A stretch of 64,000 nt of DNA from Glaciimonas immobilis (GCF_011947285.1 NZ_JAAOZT010000007.1:422120-486119), one strand, 5' to 3'. Shown: positions 8,324-18,061, counted from the first letter of the stretch. Numbers and translations are program-made. The notes: generated from the sequence alone by a model not told the origin.

Positions 8324-9655
8324 TCAGTCGAACCGGATCATACCAGCCGCGACGGTTTGATGCGTCACTTCGTCAATCAGGATAAACGCACCGGTCGCCC
8401 GCACAGCTTCATAAGAATCCGCTGCGATAGGTTGTTGCACCGTTAACGATACACGCGCAATATCGTTCAGTTTCAATGTGTCGGCTGGACGGCGGTCTTG
8501 CGTATTGATATCGAGCAGCGTATCGACTTTGGTAACGCGAGCGCTAGTTTGCTTGGTTGTATGCTTGATCCAGTATTTGCGACGCAAATCGAGTGCATCT
8601 TCAGATAACCAGCAAAGATCGGCACTGAGGGTTTTCAACAAGGTCGGTGCGCGCTCAACCGAGGCCAGCATGTCGCCGCGCGAGATGTCCAGATGCTCCT
8701 CTAATAGCAATGTCACGGATTGACCCACGACTGCCGATTCCAGCGAACCTTCTAATACCAAAATTTCTTTTACTGTTGCGCTTTGACCGCTAGGTTGAAC
8801 TGTTAGCTTGTCGCCCTTGCTAACTTTACCGGCTTCGATACGTCCCATATAGCCGCGGAAATCGTTGGCTTCATGACCGTTGTGGCGCGCGACCAGTTGC
8901 ACCGGAAAGCGGAATGGCTCGTCGTGGCACTCATCGTACACACTCAGGGACTCCAGCAAGGTGATCAGAGTGGGACCTTTGTTCCACGGCATCTTATCGC
9001 CAGCCACTACCACGTTATCACCAGCGAGGGCCGATAATGGAATTGCGTGTATATCACGCAGTCCAAGCTGTTTGGCAAAGTCCATATACGCAGCAACGAT
9101 GCGGTCATACACGGTTTGATCATAGTTGACCAAATCCATTTTATTCACGGCCACGATGACGTGTTCGATTTGTAGCAGATGCGCAATAGTCGAATGGCGC
9201 TTGGTTTGCGTCAGCAATTCCACGCTGCCGTCGTCGCCAAGTTTGACTTTGGAGACGTCAACCAGAATGATCACTGCATCAGCGGTCGATGCACCGGTAA
9301 CCATGTTACGGGTGTATTGCTCATGACCCGGCGTATCGGCAATGATGAACTTACGCTTTGGTGTGGCGAAGTAGCGGTACGCGACATCGATCGTGATGCC
9401 TTGTTCGCGTTCGGCTTCCAGACCATCAGTCAATAATGACAGGTCAATGGTATCGCCCACGGTGCGCTTATGTTTGGCGCGTGACATGGCATCCAGCTGA
9501 TCGGCAAAGATGCCTTTGCTGTCAAATAACAGACGACCGATCAACGTACTTTTGCCGTCGTCGACCGAGCCAGCGGTAATAAAGCGTAGCAGACCGCGTT
9601 CTTGCTGTGGATGTTGTGGTTTCACGAGATTCTTTTCAGACACTACGTCATTCAT
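8324..9655 (-). CDS. cysN: sulfate adenylyltransferase subunit 1 (GTPase)
   Basis: CysN is the GTPase subunit of ATP sulfurylase; GTP hydrolysis drives APS formation from sulfate and ATP. The 443-residue protein shows an EF-Tu-like G domain: P-loop GSVDDGKST at 29-37, DTPGHEQYTRNM for G3, and NKMD for G4, then two beta-barrel domains. It lacks a fused APS kinase (CysC) domain, and no separate cysC lies in the window, which agrees with direct APS reduction by CysH. The start codon touches the cysD stop. Confidence 0.96.
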   Translation of the reverse strand: MNDVVSEKNLVKPQHPQQERGLLRFITAGSVDDGKSTLIGRLLFDSKGIFADQLDAMSRAKHKRTVGDTIDLSLLTDGLEAEREQGITIDVAYRYFATPKRKFIIADTPGHEQYTRNMVTGASTADAVIILVDVSKVKLGDDGSVELLTQTKRHSTIAHLLQIEHVIVAVNKMDLVNYDQTVYDRIVAAYMDFAKQLGLRDIHAIPLSALAGDNVVVAGDKMPWNKGPTLITLLESLSVYDECHDEPFRFPVQLVARHNGHEANDFRGYMGRIEAGKVSKGDKLTVQPSGQSATVKEILVLEGSLESAVVGQSVTLLLEEHLDISRGDMLASVERAPTLLKTLSADLCWLSEDALDLRRKYWIKHTTKQTSARVTKVDTLLDINTQDRRPADTLKLNDIARVSLTVQQPIAADSYEAVRATGAFILIDEVTHQTVAAGMIRFD

Positions 9656-10590
9656 TAGAAATATCCTTCTTTTTTACGTTTTTCCATCGATGCTTCCGAC
9701 GTCTGATCGTCCATGCGCGTGGCACCACGCTCAGTAATTTGTGTGATCGCAGTCTCGGCAATGATGGCCTCGACCGTTGTCGCGTCGGAGGCAACCGGGC
9801 AGGTGCATGAAATATCGCCCACCGTGCGGAAGCGTACTTCGCGCATTTCAACTACTTCACCGTCCAGAGCCGGGGTCAGATCAGTCAATGGCACGAGTAA
9901 GCCATTGCGTGGGATTACCTGACGTTGATGCGCAAAATAAATCGGCGGCAATTCCAGCTTTTCGCGGGCGATGTATTGCCAGACGTCTAGTTCAGTCCAG
10001 TTGGAGATCGGGAACACGCGCATGTTTTCGCCCGGATGTACGCGGGTGTTATACAGATCCCACAACTCAGGACGCTGCGCCTTTGGATTCCATTGACCGA
10101 ATTCATCGCGGAACGAAAAGATACGTTCTTTGGCGCGGGCTTTTTCTTCGTCGCGACGGGCGCCACCGATGCAGGCATCAAACTTGTATTGGGCGATGGT
10201 TTCCAGCAAGGTCACGGCTTGTGCGGCATTGCGCGAGTCGGTTAATGGATTACGCAAACGCACGGTGCCGCGTTTGATCGAATCTTCGACCGAACCAACT
10301 ATCAGGCGCTCGCCCAGTTCGGCCACTTTTTTGTCGCGGAAAGTAATAACTTCGGCGAAGTTATGACCGGTGTCGATGTGTACTAATGGGAACGGAAATT
10401 TACCCGGGCGAAAAGCTTTTTCGGCGATCCGCAACATGACCACCGAATCTTTGCCGCCGGAGAATAGCAATGCCGGGTTGCTGCACTCTGCCGCAACCTC
10501 ACGCATGATATGGATCGCCTCAGATTCCAGCCAGTCAAGATGGCGGTCACTGGCGTTATCGAGAAAAAGTTTTTCTACTGCAGTGTTCAT
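9655..10590 (-). CDS. cysD: sulfate adenylyltransferase subunit 2
   Basis: CysD is the catalytic subunit of ATP sulfurylase and partners CysN. The PP-loop motif SGGKDS is at residues 44-49, and the C-terminal part carries RGATRMDDQTSEASMEKRKKEGYF-like family sequence, here ending in KKEGYF. The length of 311 is near the family norm of about 302. Its stop overlaps the first base of cysN. It lies 70 bp downstream of cysH. Confidence 0.96.
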   Translation of the reverse strand: MNTAVEKLFLDNASDRHLDWLESEAIHIMREVAAECSNPALLFSGGKDSVVMLRIAEKAFRPGKFPFPLVHIDTGHNFAEVITFRDKKVAELGERLIVGSVEDSIKRGTVRLRNPLTDSRNAAQAVTLLETIAQYKFDACIGGARRDEEKARAKERIFSFRDEFGQWNPKAQRPELWDLYNTRVHPGENMRVFPISNWTELDVWQYIAREKLELPPIYFAHQRQVIPRNGLLVPLTDLTPALDGEVVEMREVRFRTVGDISCTCPVASDATTVEAIIAETAITQITERGATRMDDQTSEASMEKRKKEGYF

Positions 10591-10660
10591 GATGTCTTAT
10601 CTCTTAAATATTAATTAAGCTTTGCAATGATTGATTGGATCGCTTGTATCTGCTGCGGAG

Positions 10661-11392
10661 TTACGCTATCGATTTAATCCGAATCAGCTTTCCATCCACT
10701 ACATGCAAACCACATTCTTTCGAGTCCGGATTTTCCCACCACCAACGGCCAGCGCGGACATCTTCACCGGGTTGAATGGCGCGCGTACACGGCTCACAGC
10801 CTATCGATGGATACCCCTTGTCGTGCAACGGGTTGTACGGCACGTTATTGCTGCGAATATATTCCCAAACGTCTTCTTCGGACCAGTCAGCCAACGGGTT
10901 GAACTTGGTCATCGCGTGGGCTTCGTCCTGCTCTTGCACGTGCAGCTCGGCGCGTGTTTGCGATTGCGCACGGCGTTGACCAGTTACCCATGATTTTTTG
11001 CCCGAAAGCGCCCGATTCAGCGGCTCAATCTTGCGGATCCGGCAGCATTCCTTACGCATCTCGACGCTGTCATAAAACGCATTCAGGCCGTTTTGTTCAA
11101 CGTAGTTAGCCACCGCTTCAGGTTGGGGACGAAACGGCGTGACATCATAGTCATAGGCTTCCTTGATGCGGTCCAGCATGCCTAAAGTTTCTGCATGCAG
11201 GCGACCGGTTTCAAGCGTAAATATTCCAATATCCAATTTGCTGCGGAGGATCAGATCAGTCAATACCATGTCTTCTGCCGCGAGACTGGAGGCAAATACA
11301 GCGGGCGTATAGTCGCTCGATATTTTTTCCAGTGTCGCTTTGGTAGCGGCAATCAGATCCGGCAAAGAGATGGTTGAATCGGTAGTGGACAT
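10661..11392 (-). CDS. cysH: assimilatory adenylylsulfate (APS) reductase, Fe-S type
   Basis: The enzyme reduces APS to sulfite and AMP with thioredoxin as donor. The 243-residue protein contains the cysteine pairs that bind a [4Fe-4S] cluster in APS reductases, Cys116-Cys117 and Cys199-Cys202, and the catalytic Cys227 in KECGLH. The presence of the cluster cysteines marks it as an APS reductase, not a PAPS reductase, which fits the absence of an APS kinase. It lies 4 bp from the DUF934 gene, inside the operon. Confidence 0.95.
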   Translation of the reverse strand: MSTTDSTISLPDLIAATKATLEKISSDYTPAVFASSLAAEDMVLTDLILRSKLDIGIFTLETGRLHAETLGMLDRIKEAYDYDVTPFRPQPEAVANYVEQNGLNAFYDSVEMRKECCRIRKIEPLNRALSGKKSWVTGQRRAQSQTRAELHVQEQDEAHAMTKFNPLADWSEEDVWEYIRSNNVPYNPLHDKGYPSIGCEPCTRAIQPGEDVRAGRWWWENPDSKECGLHVVDGKLIRIKSIA

Positions 11393-11396
11393 GCGA

Positions 11397-11957
11397 TTAT
11401 CCTTGCACCACTGGCTGGCGCTTTACGCGACGGAACAAAGGTGTTTTTTCGTCCCATGAGGCTTGGTATTTTTCCGAAAAGTCGGTTAACCCTTTTAATG
11501 CATCGTTGATATTTTTATCGGCACGCACTGCATAGGCGTCAAAGCCAACGCGTGACATATAAAATAATTGATCGCGTAAGACATCACCGATGGCGCGTAG
11601 CTCGCCTTCATAGCCATAACGGGTACGTAGATTAAAGGCGATGGAATAACCGCGACCATCTGTAAAGATCGGGAAATCGACAGCGATTAATGCAAAATGG
11701 TCGAGGTCGTCTTTCAACGCCTCAGGGCGTGCATTGCTGGCCAGCCAGACGCCTAATTGCGCACGACCTTCCAGCGTTGCGCGTTGTGCTTCCCACACGG
11801 TGAAAGGCACGATCACCTTGCCAGCGGGAATCTCAACGGTTTCTGGCGTGTCATCGGCAGCTAAACGCAGGACCGTCCAGTCATCTGCGACGACGCTGCG
11901 GTTTTTGATGATGTTTGTGGTCAAATTAGTAGCGTACTCAGTATCGGTATTAAACAC
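11397..11957 (-). CDS. DUF934 family protein of the sulfite reduction operon
   Basis: DUF934 proteins accompany cysI in many proteobacteria and are thought to help the sulfite reductase, although the mechanism is not settled. I place the start at GTG 11957, 8 nt inside the end of cysI, because GGGGAGGA precedes it; the frame is open further upstream but only inside cysI. This gives 186 residues (MFNTDTEY... with the first codon GTG). The conserved region DFPIFTDGRGYSIAFNLR and the GELRAIGDVLRDQL segment identify the family. No cysteine cluster is visible. Confidence 0.88.
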   Translation of the reverse strand: MFNTDTEYATNLTTNIIKNRSVVADDWTVLRLAADDTPETVEIPAGKVIVPFTVWEAQRATLEGRAQLGVWLASNARPEALKDDLDHFALIAVDFPIFTDGRGYSIAFNLRTRYGYEGELRAIGDVLRDQLFYMSRVGFDAYAVRADKNINDALKGLTDFSEKYQASWDEKTPLFRRVKRQPVVQG

Positions 11958-13644
11958 AAGCGTCCTCCCCAGTTGGTTGTGCAGCTTTGATCGGTGTGGC
12001 GTAGACGTATTCTTTGAACGGTGCGACGCCAAGTCGCTGTACCGTGTCAATAAAACGCTCATCTTCAGTGCGTTGTTTTACGTAGACGCTCAGCAGACGT
12101 TCAATTACTGTCGGCATCTGATGCGCCGAGAACGACGGCCCGATGATTTTTCCGATGCTGGTGCTGTTGCCTTGCGCGCCGCCGATGGACACCTGATACC
12201 ACTCGGCACCGTCTTTATCTACACCCAAAATACCGATATTGCCGACGTGATGATGACCGCAGGCGTTGATGCAACCGGAGATGTTTAATTCAATCTCGCC
12301 GATGTCGTGCTGGAAATCGATATTGTCGAATTTTTCAGCAATCGCCTGTGCAATCGGGATTGATTTTGCGTTCGCCAGCGAGCAAAAATCGCCGCCTGGG
12401 CAGCAAATGATATCGGTCAGCAAGCCAATGTTTGGTGTTGCCAGACCTTGTGCTTTAATCGCTTGCCAGAACGTGAATAGTTCAGAAATCTTGACATCTG
12501 CCAGCACCAGATTTTGCTCATGCGTCACCCGCACTTCACCAAAACTGTAGCGGTCCGACAGATCAGCAACGAAGTCAAGCTGGTCTGCGGTGATGTCGCC
12601 CGGCGGAACGCCAGTCTTCTTCAGCGACAGAATGACCGCCGCATAGCCGCTAACCTTGTGTGCTTTAACGTTGCGTTTGATCCAGTTTGCAAAAGCTTTG
12701 TCGCTGACTTTTAATGCTTCGAATTCTGTATCGGTGGCAGGCAATGTTTCATAAGCAGGTGCCGTGAAATATTGCGCTACGCGTTGTAGTTCTTCGACCG
12801 TCAGCGTGCCCGGACCGTCTTTGATGTCCAGCCATTCTGCTTCAACCTGACGCGCAAATTCTTGCGGGCCGAGCGCCTTGACCAAAATTTTGATACGCGC
12901 TTTGTAGATATTATCGCGGCGACCATGCTGGTTATACACGCGCAGAATCGCTTCCATGTAGGTCAATGCATGTTGCCAAGGCAGATATTCACGAATCACG
13001 CTGCCGATAATCGGGGTGCGGCCCATGCCGCCGCCGACCATGACTTTAAAGCCGACTTCGCCCGACGCGTCTTTGACCATCGTTAAACCGATGTCGTGAA
13101 CGGCGGTTGCAGCGCGGTCTTCTTCAGAGCCATTGATGGCGAATTTAAACTTGCGCGGCAGATAGGCAAACTCTGGATGGAACGTGCTCCACTCGCGCAA
13201 AATTTCTGCGTAAGGACGTGGATCGATGACTTCATCGGCGGCAACGCCAGCCAACTCATCCGAGGTAATATTGCGGATGCAGTTACCGGAGGTCTGAATC
13301 GCGTGCATTTCAACCGTTGCCAGATCGGCAAGGATATCCGGTGATTCTTCCAGCTTGATCCAGTTATACTGAATATTTTGACGCGTCGTGAAATGACCGT
13401 AACCACGATCATACTTGCGGGCGATATAAGCAAACTTGCGGACCTGCGCGGAAGCCAGCAGGCCGTAAGGCACGGCCACGCGCAACATATACGCGTGACG
13501 TTGCATGTACAGACCATTTTGCAGGCGCAGGATGCGGAACTCGTCTTCAGCAAGTTCATCCGACAATCGGCGCTCTACCTGACCGCGATATTGGGCGATG
13601 CGTTCTTTGACAATCTGGTGGTCGTATTCATCGTAGCGATACAT
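11950..13644 (-). CDS. cysI: sulfite reductase, siroheme/Fe-S hemoprotein subunit
   Basis: CysI reduces sulfite to sulfide with six electrons, using siroheme coupled to a [4Fe-4S] cluster. The 564-residue protein has the two ferredoxin-like half-domains of the nitrite/sulfite reductase family. The cluster cysteines lie in CCPGGDFCSLANAK and SGCINACGHHHVGNIG in the C-terminal third. No CysJ flavoprotein gene is nearby, so the electron donor is probably a ferredoxin or an unlinked flavoprotein. ATAGGAATAAAAG precedes the ATG. It follows the TauE/SafE gene by 45 bp. Confidence 0.95.
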   Translation of the reverse strand: MYRYDEYDHQIVKERIAQYRGQVERRLSDELAEDEFRILRLQNGLYMQRHAYMLRVAVPYGLLASAQVRKFAYIARKYDRGYGHFTTRQNIQYNWIKLEESPDILADLATVEMHAIQTSGNCIRNITSDELAGVAADEVIDPRPYAEILREWSTFHPEFAYLPRKFKFAINGSEEDRAATAVHDIGLTMVKDASGEVGFKVMVGGGMGRTPIIGSVIREYLPWQHALTYMEAILRVYNQHGRRDNIYKARIKILVKALGPQEFARQVEAEWLDIKDGPGTLTVEELQRVAQYFTAPAYETLPATDTEFEALKVSDKAFANWIKRNVKAHKVSGYAAVILSLKKTGVPPGDITADQLDFVADLSDRYSFGEVRVTHEQNLVLADVKISELFTFWQAIKAQGLATPNIGLLTDIICCPGGDFCSLANAKSIPIAQAIAEKFDNIDFQHDIGEIELNISGCINACGHHHVGNIGILGVDKDGAEWYQVSIGGAQGNSTSIGKIIGPSFSAHQMPTVIERLLSVYVKQRTEDERFIDTVQRLGVAPFKEYVYATPIKAAQPTGEDACV

Positions 13645-13689
13645 CTTTTATTCCTATAATCTGTGGTCGTAACTATGTCTCTAAATATT

Positions 13690-14463
13690 TTAAAAAACCA
13701 ATTTGATTGCTACGCTGGTCAGCGTCACTGCTAATAAAGCGCGTAAAATTTTCTCGGGCACTTTTCGCGCCGCTAATGAACCTAGTGTAATACCAGGAAC
13801 AGAACCGAGTAGCAGCGCGCTCAATAATGCCCAATCGATTGAGCCCAACCACCAGTGACCCGCCGCCGCAATCGCCGTCAGCGGCACCGCATAAGCGATG
13901 TCGGTACCGGCAACTTCTGCCGGAGTGAGGCGTGGATACAACAGTACGAGTAACGTTGCACCCACGGCGCCAGCGCCGATGGACGAAATAGTCACCAACG
14001 TACCCAGCACTAATCCCGCTACAATCGTTGCCGCAGTGAGCTTTGCGCCCTGAAGCTGTTTTTCAGGATGGGCATTTAACCAATGCTGTAGTTTACCTTT
14101 AAATAGCAACGCAATGACGGTTAGAAATACAGATACAGCGATTGAATAGCGAATAATTTGGCCCATTTCAGGGCTGATAGTGCCAAAATATTTGAGCGCG
14201 AGGGTAGTGATCACCGCGGCTGGCAACGCGCCAGCACATAAGTGGCGGACGATATCCCAACGGATGTTGCCGCTGTAACGATGGGCAAAGGTTCCCGCGA
14301 CTTTGGTGGCAGAGGCAAACGCGAGGTCGGTGCCGACCGCTACGCTTGGGTGGATGCCGAACAGGAGCGTGAGAAGGGGCGTCATCAGCGATCCGCCGCC
14401 TACTCCGGTTAATCCTACCAAGATTCCGACGGCAAAGCCGCTTACTACATAAGAAAGAGTCAT
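13690..14463 (-). CDS. TauE/SafE-family sulfite or sulfur-compound transporter
   Basis: The 257-residue protein has about eight hydrophobic segments and the family's N-terminal repeat GLTGVGGGSLMTPLLTLLFG with IHPSVAVGTDLAFA just after it. The internal second repeat resembles it (SIGAGAVGATLLVLLYPRLTPAEVAGTDIAYA). TauE/SafE members move sulfite, sulfonates or related anions across the inner membrane. Being first in the cys operon, it probably handles sulfite or sulfate; direction is not certain. It is divergent from the cysB-type regulator. Confidence 0.85.
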   Translation of the reverse strand: MTLSYVVSGFAVGILVGLTGVGGGSLMTPLLTLLFGIHPSVAVGTDLAFASATKVAGTFAHRYSGNIRWDIVRHLCAGALPAAVITTLALKYFGTISPEMGQIIRYSIAVSVFLTVIALLFKGKLQHWLNAHPEKQLQGAKLTAATIVAGLVLGTLVTISSIGAGAVGATLLVLLYPRLTPAEVAGTDIAYAVPLTAIAAAGHWWLGSIDWALLSALLLGSVPGITLGSLAARKVPEKILRALLAVTLTSVAIKLVF

Positions 14464-14795
14464 ATAGCCCCATACAAAACAGTCTGAATCGTAATAAACT
14501 TCTTCTTTATTACCAACTACAGAGTATTTATTTGCTTATATGCGGATTTGGTATATCGATACGCAATAAATACGGAAGACATTTTAATCACAAGGCCAAA
14601 AGGCTGGCAAATAAGGTAAATCAAAGCAAAAATGGATTGGTTGCAGATTGTTTTGTTGGATTCTAATCATTAAAAGGGTATTAATAGTTATCTAATGATT
14701 AAGAGTCGTGCAAATCAAGAAACGAACAACACATTTTGCAGAAGATCGCCCGGACAACCCGCCAGTTTCCGGTCTGGAAAAAAGAAGGGCACGTT
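14464..14795. promoter_or_regulatory. divergent control region of the cys operon and cysB-type gene
   Basis: This 332-bp AT-rich stretch separates two divergent starts. Near the regulator it holds a perfect inverted repeat, TAATCATTA (14664-14672) and TAATGATTA (14693-14701), separated by 20 bp. CysB-family proteins bind long AT-rich sites, so control by the adjacent regulator is likely but inferred. No sigma-70 promoter was assigned. Confidence 0.5.
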
Positions 14796-15737
14796 ATGAA
14801 TCTTCATCAGTTTCGCTTTGTGCGTGAGGCCGTCCGGCAAAATTTTAATCTGACCGAAGCGGCTAAAGCGTTGTACACGTCGCAGCCCGGCGTGTCCAAG
14901 GCAATTATTGAGCTGGAAGAGGAACTCGGCGTAGATATATTTACGCGTCACGGCAAGCGAATACGCGGCCTGACTGAACCTGGGCGTCAGGTGTTGAAGT
15001 CGGTTGAGGCCATCATGCAGGAGATTGAAGGCCTCAAACGCATTGGGCAAGAATACGCTGCGCACGATAGCGGTAGCTTTACCATCGCGACCACGCATAC
15101 GCAGGCCCGCTATTCGTTGCCAAAAGTAGTACAGGCTTTTACGCTTAAATTCCCCAAAGTGCGGTTGTCGCTATTGCAGGGTAATCCGCGCCAGGTAGCA
15201 GATATGGTGCGTAACGATCAGGCTGATCTGGCGCTGGCCACAGAGGCAATTGCTAACGCCGATGGATTGATTACGTTGCCATGCTATCAATGGGAGCATA
15301 TGGTCGTGGTACCACCCGATCATCCATTGTTGCAATCCAAAGCAATTACGCTGGAAGAAATCGCCGCCTATCCTCTGATTACTTATGACAGCGCGTTTGC
15401 GGGCCGTAGCAAGATCGATCATGCGTTTTCGTTGCGTAATCTGAAGCCGGATGTGCTACTAGAGGCGATTGATGCCGATGTCATCAAGACTTATGTCGAG
15501 CTGGGCATGGGGGTCGGCATTATCGCCGGGATGGCATTTGATGCGGAACGAGACACCGGACTACGGGCGATTAAAGTAGGCCACCTGTTTGGGACCAACG
15601 TGTCGCGTGCGGCGGTGAAGCAGGGTGCTTATCTGCGCAGTTATGTGTACACGTTCATCGAATTACTCGCGCCTACCATGAACCGAAAGCTCATTGAACA
15701 GGTAATGAGTGGTGAAAAAGACATGTACGAGTTGTAG
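14796..15737 (+). CDS. cysB: CysB-type LysR-family regulator of sulfur assimilation
   Basis: LysR-type activator that responds to O-acetylserine and sulfur-limitation signals in known members. The start at ATG 14796 (MNLHQFRFVREAVRQNFNLT) gives 313 residues, the CysB/Cbl length, with AAGAAGGG upstream. The helix-turn-helix spans roughly residues 18-37 (LTEAAKALYTSQPGVSKAII) and the effector domain follows from about 90. The N-terminus is that of the CysB/Cbl branch. The divergent position beside the cys operon supports the role; it could be a Cbl-like paralogue instead. Confidence 0.88.
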   Translation: MNLHQFRFVREAVRQNFNLTEAAKALYTSQPGVSKAIIELEEELGVDIFTRHGKRIRGLTEPGRQVLKSVEAIMQEIEGLKRIGQEYAAHDSGSFTIATTHTQARYSLPKVVQAFTLKFPKVRLSLLQGNPRQVADMVRNDQADLALATEAIANADGLITLPCYQWEHMVVVPPDHPLLQSKAITLEEIAAYPLITYDSAFAGRSKIDHAFSLRNLKPDVLLEAIDADVIKTYVELGMGVGIIAGMAFDAERDTGLRAIKVGHLFGTNVSRAAVKQGAYLRSYVYTFIELLAPTMNRKLIEQVMSGEKDMYEL

Positions 15738-15802
15738 CAAAGTTATAAATTTACAACAGGATTTTGATTCACATTTGACGCCGCCGCGGTGTCAGCGCGA
15801 CA

Positions 15803-16006
15803 TCAGATTTCTCCAAGTGGAACTTCGTCGTGGTCCATGACTGACTTATCGCCTGCACGATGGGCGATGAGCCAGTTCGCAATGTCCAGGTCTTGCAAAG
15901 CGTGGATGTAAGATGGATGCCGACCCGGTTCAGCGGCGTAAGCCGCCGACATCATTACGCCCGACATAGCGATTGAGGATATTACGAGTTTGTGACTTGG
16001 TTTCAT
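15803..16006 (-). CDS. small secreted protein, possibly truncated
   Basis: The 67-residue product has a clear Sec signal peptide (MKPSHKLVISSIAMSGVMMS, cleavage predicted after AYA). The mature part contains RHPSYIHALQDLDIANWLIAHR. I recall longer soil-proteobacterial exported proteins that start this way and continue for another 50-70 residues, so this copy may be cut short by a stop codon. No continuation is seen in other frames. Function unknown. Confidence 0.6.
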   Translation of the reverse strand: MKPSHKLVISSIAMSGVMMSAAYAAEPGRHPSYIHALQDLDIANWLIAHRAGDKSVMDHDEVPLGEI

Positions 16007-16027
16007 AACAATTTACCTGGAGAAGAT

Positions 16028-16062
16028 AAAAAAGCAGCGCCTTATATGGAGGCGCTGCTTTA
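16028..16062 (-). terminator. rho-independent terminator
   Basis: AAAGCAGCGCC and GGCGCTGCTTT form a long GC-rich stem. On the minus strand it is followed by TTTTTTATC. It lies 14 bp past the small lipoprotein gene ending at 16076. Confidence 0.88.
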
Positions 16063-16075
16063 GATAAGAGGGAAT

Positions 16076-16198
16076 TTAACGGTAACCGTAACCGTATGGG
16101 CGTTCATAGTAGCCGCGATGCGATGGCACGATGATGCAACCAGACAACATCGACCCGAGAAGCGTACCGATAATCACCACTTGAATTAGTTTTTTCAT
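16076..16198 (-). CDS. small lipoprotein, 40 aa
   Basis: Starting at ATG 16198 the product is a short lipoprotein: MKKLIQVVIIGTLLGSMLSG is the signal, with lipobox LSGC placing the lipidated cysteine at residue 21. The mature part is only about 20 residues and rich in Tyr, Arg and Gly (GYYERPYGYGYR). A strong terminator follows, so it is its own transcription unit. Similar short Tyr/Gly-rich lipoproteins are common in betaproteobacteria; function is unknown. Confidence 0.72.
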   Translation of the reverse strand: MKKLIQVVIIGTLLGSMLSGCIIVPSHRGYYERPYGYGYR

Positions 16199-16465
16199 TT
16201 GCATCCTTCCTGATTGCGTTTCCAGATAATCAGGATGCCACTCGTCTATCTGTCTATGTGCAACCAAGTTGTGTGACTTGTAAGCGCATGTTATGCGAAC
16301 AACGATATGCAAAACGCGGAATATTTTGTATTAATGGCAACTTTATGGGGCCTGTTAATCCAGGGTTCAAGCGCAGAGTGTGGCCTATAAGCGCCAGCAA
16401 ATGCAACGCTACTAAACGTCCGCGCACTGAAACGCCCGCTAGTGCAAAATACGCTGATACAAATA

Positions 16466-18061
16466 TTACTCGCCAACGATAACCGGTTCAGTCTGAACCC
16501 CTAGTGTCACCTTCGGCACGCGGCGCACCAGTACGACGCCAATAACGGTGACGACTACCGCCAGACTCACGCCCATATGGATGGAACCGATCAAGCCATC
16601 GCGCGCTGTTTCTAATAGCAGCTGACCATTGTGTCCTGCGTCCGTCAATTGCTTTAGGACTGTCTCCTGTGTCTCATGGCTGATCAAAATCTGCGGGTCG
16701 GCAAAGCTGGGCAACCATTGATCGGCCTTATCGCTCTCCAGTGCTTGCCGCACAGTGCTGGCATACATGTGATTAATTAGGGTCCCGATGAGAGCCGTCC
16801 CTATCATACTGCCGATCATGCGCAGTGACTGCATCAGGGCGGTCGCGATGCCCAGATTTTCCCGCCCCGCTTCTTGCTGGATAAAAACGGTCAAATTGGG
16901 CAAGATAAAGCCGAGGCCGAGACCGCCCATAATCATAAAGCCAGCGATCACGCCATGCGAAGTCCAGCGATTGGAGATAACGACACCGAGGCACGACAAG
17001 GCCAGCAGTATAAAACCGATGTACAACATAATGATCGGGTTTTTGATGCGGATGATGATGCGACCGTTGGAAATGCTGCCAACCATAATAAACGCCACTA
17101 GCGGGGTAATCAGCAGACCGGCATCCTGCGGCGACAGGCCGAAACCGCCTTGATATAGTAGTGGCGCAAAAAACATCAATGAAAACATCGAAAAACCGCT
17201 CAATAAAGAGAGCAGAAATAACGTCGCCAGCTTGGGGTGAAATAATAGATCAAAAGGTAGTATCGGTTGCGGTGCGTGATGTTCCCATTTCCATAGCGCA
17301 TAAAAGGACGCAACGCTGCCGACTAATAGTGCCATCATGCCAACAGACAAGCCCTGTTTAGGTAACAATTCAACAAATAGTTGCAGGCATCCTAGTGATG
17401 AAGTAATTAGTAGCGCGCCGGGCCAGTCCAACCGAATTTGGGCATCAGGACTCGTATGTCGCAGATGCGGCAGATACTTCCAAACAAAGACCAGTGACAA
17501 CAGACCCACGGGAAGATTGACAAAAAATACCCAACGCCAGCCCCAATATTGCGTAAGAAAGCCCCCCAGCGATGGTCCGACCGCCGTAGCAATGCCGAAC
17601 GCGGTACTCATCAGCACTTGCCAGCGAAGTCGCACGTGAGCGCCGGGAAACAAGTCGGGGATGCACGCAAAGGCGGTACCCACCAACATGCCGCCGCCGA
17701 TGCCCTGCGCGCCACGACCAATGACCAGCCAGAGCATGCTGTCCGCCATCCCGCACAACATGGACGCAACAGTAAATAAAATAATGGAGACAATAACAAA
17801 GGGCTTGCGCCCATAATAGTCACCCAAACGACCAAAGATAGGCACGGTGATGACTGATGTGAGCAAATAGGATGTTGCGACCCAGGCGTATAAGTCAAAG
17901 CCTTTAAGTTCGGCCACAATGGTCGGCAATGCCGTCCCGACAATGGTAGAGTCCAGCGCCACCAGCATGATGACAAATGCAACACCCAGCATAGCCATCA
18001 GTGATTCACGAAAAGGAAGTACTTGGTCGCTTGAGTGAGCGGCGGCAGAATGAAGGGCCAT
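16466..18061 (-). CDS. MFS multidrug exporter, DHA2 (14-TM, EmrB/QacA-like) family
   Basis: The 531-residue inner-membrane protein has about 14 hydrophobic segments. Motif A-like sequence is GRLGDYYGRKPF near residue 75, and the N-terminus has LDSTIVGTALPTI, the motif D1-like DSTIV segment typical of drug:proton antiporters. No membrane-fusion partner is adjacent, so it probably works alone. The substrate cannot be predicted. It is transcribed leftward as a single gene. Confidence 0.9.
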   Translation of the reverse strand: MALHSAAAHSSDQVLPFRESLMAMLGVAFVIMLVALDSTIVGTALPTIVAELKGFDLYAWVATSYLLTSVITVPIFGRLGDYYGRKPFVIVSIILFTVASMLCGMADSMLWLVIGRGAQGIGGGMLVGTAFACIPDLFPGAHVRLRWQVLMSTAFGIATAVGPSLGGFLTQYWGWRWVFFVNLPVGLLSLVFVWKYLPHLRHTSPDAQIRLDWPGALLITSSLGCLQLFVELLPKQGLSVGMMALLVGSVASFYALWKWEHHAPQPILPFDLLFHPKLATLFLLSLLSGFSMFSLMFFAPLLYQGGFGLSPQDAGLLITPLVAFIMVGSISNGRIIIRIKNPIIMLYIGFILLALSCLGVVISNRWTSHGVIAGFMIMGGLGLGFILPNLTVFIQQEAGRENLGIATALMQSLRMIGSMIGTALIGTLINHMYASTVRQALESDKADQWLPSFADPQILISHETQETVLKQLTDAGHNGQLLLETARDGLIGSIHMGVSLAVVVTVIGVVLVRRVPKVTLGVQTEPVIVGE

